A stretch of 9,352 nt of DNA from Nitrososphaeraceae archaeon. GTDB lineage: Archaea; Thermoproteota; Nitrososphaeria; Nitrososphaerales; Nitrososphaeraceae. Shown here in pieces: positions 7,116 to 9,352 of this stretch. The stretch covers positions 1 to 9,352 of the forward strand of contig JASHSN010000381.1 in NCBI GenBank assembly GCA_030038695.1. Reading direction: 5' to 3'. The position numbers were made by a program, and so were the translations under genes. Within the stretch, counting starts at the first letter, position 1. Every line of letters begins with the position of its first letter. Below the pieces are notes generated by a model, which worked only from the letters and a program-made list of their open reading frames with translations, was not told the DNA's origin and searched no databases.

Positions 7116-7943
7116 TTATCGATCTCTTGTTCTGATTTCCCCAAAGCTAACCTCTACGGAAGAGCCGTCATTTTGTTTAATCAAGAGAGAACCATCTACG
7201 CCTAAACCAATAATGGCTCCTTCTATCGTTTTATTGCCTTGTTCAATAATTACTGAGTTATACTCCAGCCTATCTTTAATTTTGTTTACAATAATCGGCG
7301 AACCGTCCTCTTTTTGTAAGCGATCATAGCAGAGTTCAAATCTCTCGAAAAGTAGTTTCAAGAAAGCTGATCTTTTTACGGACTTGCCCGATAGTTCATT
7401 TTTGAGGGAAGTGACGTCACTATGTTTGCTGTCATCCAAGTATGGAAGAATTTTCTCAATATCCACATTTGCGTTTATTCCGATTCCTATCACAGCATAT
7501 TCCACTCGGTCGCCTTTGGTCGCTACATCCAGAAGGATGCCACACACTTTCTTATGATTAATTAAAATATCATTTGGCCATTTTACTTTAGACTCTAGGC
7601 TTGTCAGTTGATCTATCGTTTCACATACAGCCAGCGCCGCCGTGAAACTAAGAAGCGGACTCTTGCTCGCAGGCATTGGCGGTTTTACGATAATCGATAG
7701 CCAGATTCCTCCTTGAGGAGAAATCCATCTACTTTTCAGTCTACCTCTGCCTTTATCTTGCTGCTCTGCTAATATTGCAGTGCCATTTACCGCTTCAGAG
7801 TTGTTTTCAGCCATATAGATAGCAAGCTCTTGAGTAGAGCCTAATTCTGTAAAATAATGAATTTGTCTTCCTATAAATCTCGTTTTCGAGTTTTTTCGTA
7901 TGTTCTCCACGATCAAGAACCCAAATCCTGAGTGCAAAAGCAT
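7116..7943 (-). CDS. birA: Biotin-[acyl-CoA carboxylase] protein ligase
   Basis: This protein of up to 275 residues activates biotin with ATP and transfers it to the biotin carrier domain of a carboxylase. Visible motifs are GSTQELA (35-41), GRGRLKSRWISPQGG (65-79; biotinyl-AMP loop), KWPNDI (121-126), KVCGILLD (132-139) and GIGINAN (153-159). A small C-terminal domain follows (about 228-275). There is no N-terminal HTH, so it is a monofunctional ligase and not a BirA repressor. In autotrophic thaumarchaea the expected client is the acetyl/propionyl-CoA carboxylase. The start is uncertain. The ATG at 7943 gives an odd hydrophobic leader (MLLHSGFGFLIVEN). A TATA-like box at 7948-7959 would place transcription near 7927, favouring TTG 7916 or GTG 7910, about 10 residues shorter. 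Confidence 0.94.
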   Translation of the reverse strand: MLLHSGFGFLIVENIRKNSKTRFIGRQIHYFTELGSTQELAIYMAENNSEAVNGTAILAEQQDKGRGRLKSRWISPQGGIWLSIIVKPPMPASKSPLLSFTAALAVCETIDQLTSLESKVKWPNDILINHKKVCGILLDVATKGDRVEYAVIGIGINANVDIEKILPYLDDSKHSDVTSLKNELSGKSVKRSAFLKLLFERFELCYDRLQKEDGSPIIVNKIKDRLEYNSVIIEQGNKTIEGAIIGLGVDGSLLIKQNDGSSVEVSFGEIRTRDR

Positions 7944-8004
7944 AAGACTAAATATTATCGTGTGGACACGCCCGGAACTCTTCCAAGATTTTTGCTAAGA
8001 ATTT

Positions 8005-8022
8005 CATCCATTTCAATGGATG
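8005..8022. repeat. Perfect 8-bp inverted repeat
   Basis: CATCCATT and AATGGATG flank a 2-nt centre (TC). The element lies 6 bp beyond the stop of the small membrane protein gene and about 60 bp upstream of the birA start region. It could be a 3' hairpin of the former or a protein-binding dyad. No T-run follows it on the minus strand, so a classical hairpin-plus-T terminator is not supported. Confidence 0.55.
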
Positions 8023-8028
8023 TGTAGT

Positions 8029-8268
8029 TCACAGGTGTAATTTTCTTATGGCGTAAAATCCCTTAAGCTTGCTTAACCCTAAGATGAACAACAGTACCAG
8101 CCCTACAGCTATTGCCCCCTGGATTATTGAAATAATTGCCCAATTTGATCGCTCTCCACCTTTAAACAAGAGATGTACTGAAGGTGCAAGAGTTACTAGA
8201 AATGCTGCGACTACCAGTAGCATTAACCAAATTACACTAATAAACCCGATTAGGGAGGTCGTCGTCAA
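8029..8268 (-). CDS. Small two-helix membrane protein of unknown function
   Basis: This 79-residue hydrophobic protein has two probable transmembrane helices. They span about residues 6-29 (LIGFISVIWLMLLVVAAFLV and on) and 43-66 (WAIISIIQGAIAVGLVLLFI and on), separated by a short charged loop HLLFKGGERSN. The C-terminal tail is basic (KLKGFYAIRKLHL) and, with the loop, suggests an orientation to be tested. No family is recognised. The start is TTG at 8268. An in-frame TAA lies a few codons upstream, and a TATA-like TTTTATTTCA at 8291-8300 is centred 27 nt before the TTG, giving a leaderless transcript. Three tandem 13-bp repeats lie 70-108 bp upstream of the start and may influence expression. 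Confidence 0.72.
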   Translation of the reverse strand: MTTTSLIGFISVIWLMLLVVAAFLVTLAPSVHLLFKGGERSNWAIISIIQGAIAVGLVLLFILGLSKLKGFYAIRKLHL

Positions 8269-8290
8269 ACAGGTCCAATAAGCTTAGGTA

Positions 8291-8300
8291 TGAAATAAAA
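8291..8300 (-). promoter_or_regulatory. TATA-like box of the small membrane protein gene
   Basis: TTTTATTTCA on the minus strand is centred about 27 nt upstream of the TTG at 8268. It supports both the unusual start codon and leaderless transcription. Confidence 0.5.
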
Positions 8301-8337
8301 GGTTACCCACCGATACAATTACCTTCAACTACCCGAG

Positions 8338-8376
8338 TGGTACAATTTAGTAGTACAATTTAATAGTATAATTTAG
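8338..8376. repeat. Three tandem 13-bp repeats
   Basis: TGGTACAATTTAG (8338-8350), TAGTACAATTTAA (8351-8363) and TAGTATAATTTAG (8364-8376) are contiguous near-identical units. A looser copy, CGATACAATTACC, lies at 8311-8323. They sit between the T-rich tract after the Gly/Cys-rich protein gene and the promoter of the membrane protein gene, so they could be an upstream regulatory array of the latter or slipped-strand repeats of no function. Confidence 0.75.
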
Positions 8377-8391
8377 GAATCTTGATCTTTA

Positions 8392-8421
8392 GGGAAGAAA
8401 AAATAGAAGGGAAGAAAAAAT
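8392..8421 (-). terminator. Duplicated T-tract terminator candidate
   Basis: On the minus strand ATTTTTTCTTCCC occurs twice with a 17-bp period (8409-8421 and 8392-8404), beginning 26 bp past the stop of the Gly/Cys-rich protein gene. Archaeal RNA polymerase terminates at oligo-T tracts in the non-template strand, so a pair of T6 tracts here fits tandem terminators. No hairpin is evident. Confidence 0.5.
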
Positions 8422-8446
8422 GGTGCTTCAGTTTTGCAGTGGGAAT

Positions 8447-8656
8447 TTACCAACCGCCGAAGCCGCCGCCAGAGCTCACGCCAAAGCCGCCGTAGGTGTA
8501 TGTACCCCATCCACCATAAGTGTAGCAGCTCCCGCCACAACCGCAGCCACCCCCGCCACATGCGGATGCTTGGTTCGTTGCCGGTCCAGCAGCGAACAAC
8601 AGAATTGTTGCCGCAATAGTGATGATGCTTAATACTATACTTGCTTTTGTATGCAT
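8447..8656 (-). CDS. Small secreted Gly/Cys/Tyr-rich protein
   Basis: This 69-residue protein has a clear export signal: MHTKAS, a hydrophobic core (about 7-24) and a small-residue cleavage region (NQASA before Cys33). ASAC at 30-33 is a weak lipobox-like pattern, so signal peptidase I cleavage or lipidation are both possible. The mature part is only about 37 residues, rich in Gly, with four cysteines (33, 38, 40, 44) clustered in CGGGGCGCGGSC. An octapeptide follows twice in tandem (YTYGGWGT, YTYGGFGV), then a Gly-rich tail ending in Trp. Metal binding, disulfide crosslinking or an envelope role are guesses. I chose ATG 8656 because a TATA box lies 27 nt upstream. The GTG at 8674 would start before the predicted transcript and add six residues. 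It is divergent from another secreted Gly-rich gene at 8956. Confidence 0.78.
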   Translation of the reverse strand: MHTKASIVLSIITIAATILLFAAGPATNQASACGGGGCGCGGSCYTYGGWGTYTYGGFGVSSGGGFGGW

Positions 8657-8677
8657 TGTAATATAATATTGCACTAG

Positions 8678-8688
8678 TTATTTATACG
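8678..8688 (-). promoter_or_regulatory. TATA box of the Gly/Cys/Tyr-rich protein gene
   Basis: On the minus strand CGTATAAATAA is close to the archaeal TATA consensus and is centred 27 nt upstream of the ATG at 8656. This predicts a leaderless transcript and decides the start codon. Confidence 0.65.
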
Positions 8689-8924
8689 TGACGATACTTC
8701 TATACGTAATTTACATCTGGTAGTTGAATGTATAACCATCTTATTATAATACTTATCACAATAGTAATGTTACCTTTTATCGAGTATATCCCATAGCTAG
8801 ACTTGTTGCCACAAGTAATAGTGACATAATCAATCTACGTCATTCTCACTACCCACGAGCAGGCTAGTAGAACAAAACTCCCTTGTCATATATGAGGAGT
8901 GTTTACTATCGGTCTTCTACAAAG

Positions 8925-8935
8925 CCTAAATACTT
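8925..8935 (+). promoter_or_regulatory. TATA box of the Gly/Ser/Asn-rich repeat protein gene
   Basis: CCTAAATACTT is centred 26 nt upstream of the ATG at 8956, again a leaderless arrangement. An intact promoter in front of a frameshifted reading frame argues that the gene is recently broken, recoded, or misread in the assembly. Confidence 0.6.
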
Positions 8936-8955
8936 CAAGTGATTTCCTCTAGTCA

Positions 8956-9135
8956 ATGGTTAGTAAAGAATCATTAGTAATAATTCTTCTGGGAATTGCC
9001 AGTGTCACAGCGACTGCTGTTTCGGGGTTCCCTTTAAACCAAAAAGTGGCGGCAGCCACAACAGGACAAGGTGGCACGAACGGTGTCGCAGATAGTAGAA
9101 GCACTGCTAGCGGGGAAGCGGAGGCGATAACATAG
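8956..9135 (+). CDS. Secreted Gly/Ser/Asn-rich repeat protein, 5' part before a frameshift
   Basis: The ATG reads 59 codons to a TAG at 9133-9135. The first 24 residues form a signal peptide: MVSKES, then the core LVIILLGIASVTATAV. A possible cleavage site follows at AVSG or after KVAAA (30-34). The mature chain starts the repeat pattern GGTNGVADSRSTASG (39-53), and then the frame turns into EAEAIT and stops. Inserting one G in the G4 tract at 9112-9115 makes the frame continue as G-G-S-G-G and on through the rest of the window. The short product is therefore probably a truncated form of a longer surface or secreted protein. It is leaderless, with a TATA box 26 nt upstream. If the G count is correct, a 59-residue secreted peptide may be made. 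No family is recognised; composition resembles low-complexity cell-surface proteins. Confidence 0.6.
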   Translation: MVSKESLVIILLGIASVTATAVSGFPLNQKVAAATTGQGGTNGVADSRSTASGEAEAIT

Positions 9136-9352
9136 GTAGCTCTAGTAATAGTAACGGAGGGAATGGAGGTGTTGCTGTTCGCACAAGCTCATCTAACGGT
9201 GGAGCTGGTGGAGGAGGCAACTCATTTAACGAGGGTAATTCTCTCAATGGGAATGGCGGTAACGGTGGGGTAGCTTCATCTAGTAGTACTGCAAATGGTG
9301 GGGAAGGTGGCATCGCCAGTATCCATAACAGCGATAATTCAATTAACAGCAA
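9070..9352 (+). repeat. Imperfect protein-coding repeats of about 29-33 residues
   Basis: Three units start at 9070, 9156 and 9255. Their first 19 residues align without gaps as G-G-x-x-G-V-A, seven Ser/Thr-rich variable residues, then G-G-x-G-G, provided one G is added at 9112-9115. Variable Asn/Ser-rich linkers follow. Unit spacing is 29 residues (after restoring the base) and 33 residues; the third unit runs off the window. Confidence 0.7.
9120..9352 (+). pseudogene. Out-of-frame continuation of the Gly/Ser/Asn-rich repeat protein, runs off the window
   Basis: In the frame starting at 9120 the sequence is open to the right edge (77 codons) and encodes Gly, Asn and Ser-rich repeats. GGNGGVAVRTSSSNGGAGG begins at 9156 and GGNGGVASSSSTANGGEGG at 9255. 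No start codon with a promoter serves this frame. It matches the repeat begun in the upstream frame, so it is the rest of the same gene displaced by one base. It may be a true pseudogene, a phase-variable or recoded gene, or the product of a missing base in the assembly. The full length cannot be seen. The minus-strand open frame across this segment is proline- and leucine-rich shadow coding and is not a gene. Confidence 0.65.

Larger units (their letters stand above)
8657..8955. promoter_or_regulatory. Shared divergent promoter region of two secreted-protein genes
   Basis: This 299-bp AT-rich region has a TATA box near each end (8678-8688 minus, 8925-8935 plus) and no ORF. Near its midpoint is a perfect 6-bp inverted repeat with a 4-nt loop, ACTTGTTGCCACAAGT (8801-8816). 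A second, weaker pair is ACTCC (8877-8881) and GGAGT (8896-8900). The central position of the first dyad suggests a site that could act on both genes, but this is inference. Confidence 0.45.

Noticed and set aside
7066..7132. GTGATGA (7066-7072) resembling a box C, with a CTGA about 60 nt later
   Set aside because: No internal D' and C' boxes and no usual spacing. GTGATGA overlaps the glycerate kinase stop, so a C/D guide RNA is unsupported.
8420..8632. Two plus-strand frames (Ala/Thr-rich and Arg/Ser-rich) over the small secreted protein gene
   Set aside because: They are antisense shadows of the GC-rich Gly codons. The minus frame has a signal peptide and a well-placed TATA box.
9107..9352. 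Long open frame on the minus strand, rich in Pro and Leu
   Set aside because: It is the antisense of the Gly/Asn/Ser repeat frame. GGN codons read backwards give Pro and Ala, and it has no promoter.

Overview
The window looks like chromosome of an ammonia-oxidising thaumarchaeote (Nitrososphaeria) or a close relative. The support is a short ArnR1-like winged-helix regulator of a type very common in that group, an archaeal zinc-ribbon threonine synthase, a DUF4147/MOFRL glycerate kinase, a biotin ligase without an HTH domain, and promoters with an archaeal TATA-like box about 25 bp upstream of the start codon. Several genes appear leaderless and several start with TTG or GTG. The genus cannot be fixed from the sequence alone. 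I see no rRNA, tRNA, CRISPR array, transposase or phage gene.

Layout. 1-691 (-): 5' part of a stand-alone asparagine synthetase domain that runs off the left edge. 805-1098 (-): small winged-helix regulator. 1271-1537 (+): 88-residue protein of unknown function. 1646-2983 (+): threonine synthase, convergent with trpE (3015-4406, -). Behind trpE on the same strand lie a DUF2203 protein (4477-4902) and a small HExxH protein (4939-5307). An AT-rich 352-bp gap precedes glycerate 2-kinase (5660-7069, +), which is convergent with biotin-protein ligase (7116-7943, -). A two-helix membrane protein follows (8029-8268, -).

The right end is the least ordinary part. A 69-residue secreted Gly/Cys/Tyr-rich protein (8447-8656, -) and a secreted Gly/Ser/Asn-rich repeat protein (from 8956, +) diverge from a shared 299-bp region, each with a TATA box at leaderless distance. 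The repeat protein is interrupted by an apparent one-base deletion in a G tract (9112-9115). Adding one G restores a gapless match between its first repeat and the next two, so the break is either a real mutation, a phase-variable or recoded site, or an assembly error.

Most of the rest is core metabolism: Asn, Thr and Trp synthesis, glycerate phosphorylation and biotinylation (the last needed for the acyl-CoA carboxylase of autotrophic thaumarchaeal carbon fixation). Genes seem to be transcribed mostly singly or in short same-strand runs, with no large operon. No clearly new multi-gene system is visible. The best leads are the secreted glycine-rich pair with the frameshift, the small HExxH protein, and several dyads and tandem repeats in the intergenic regions.
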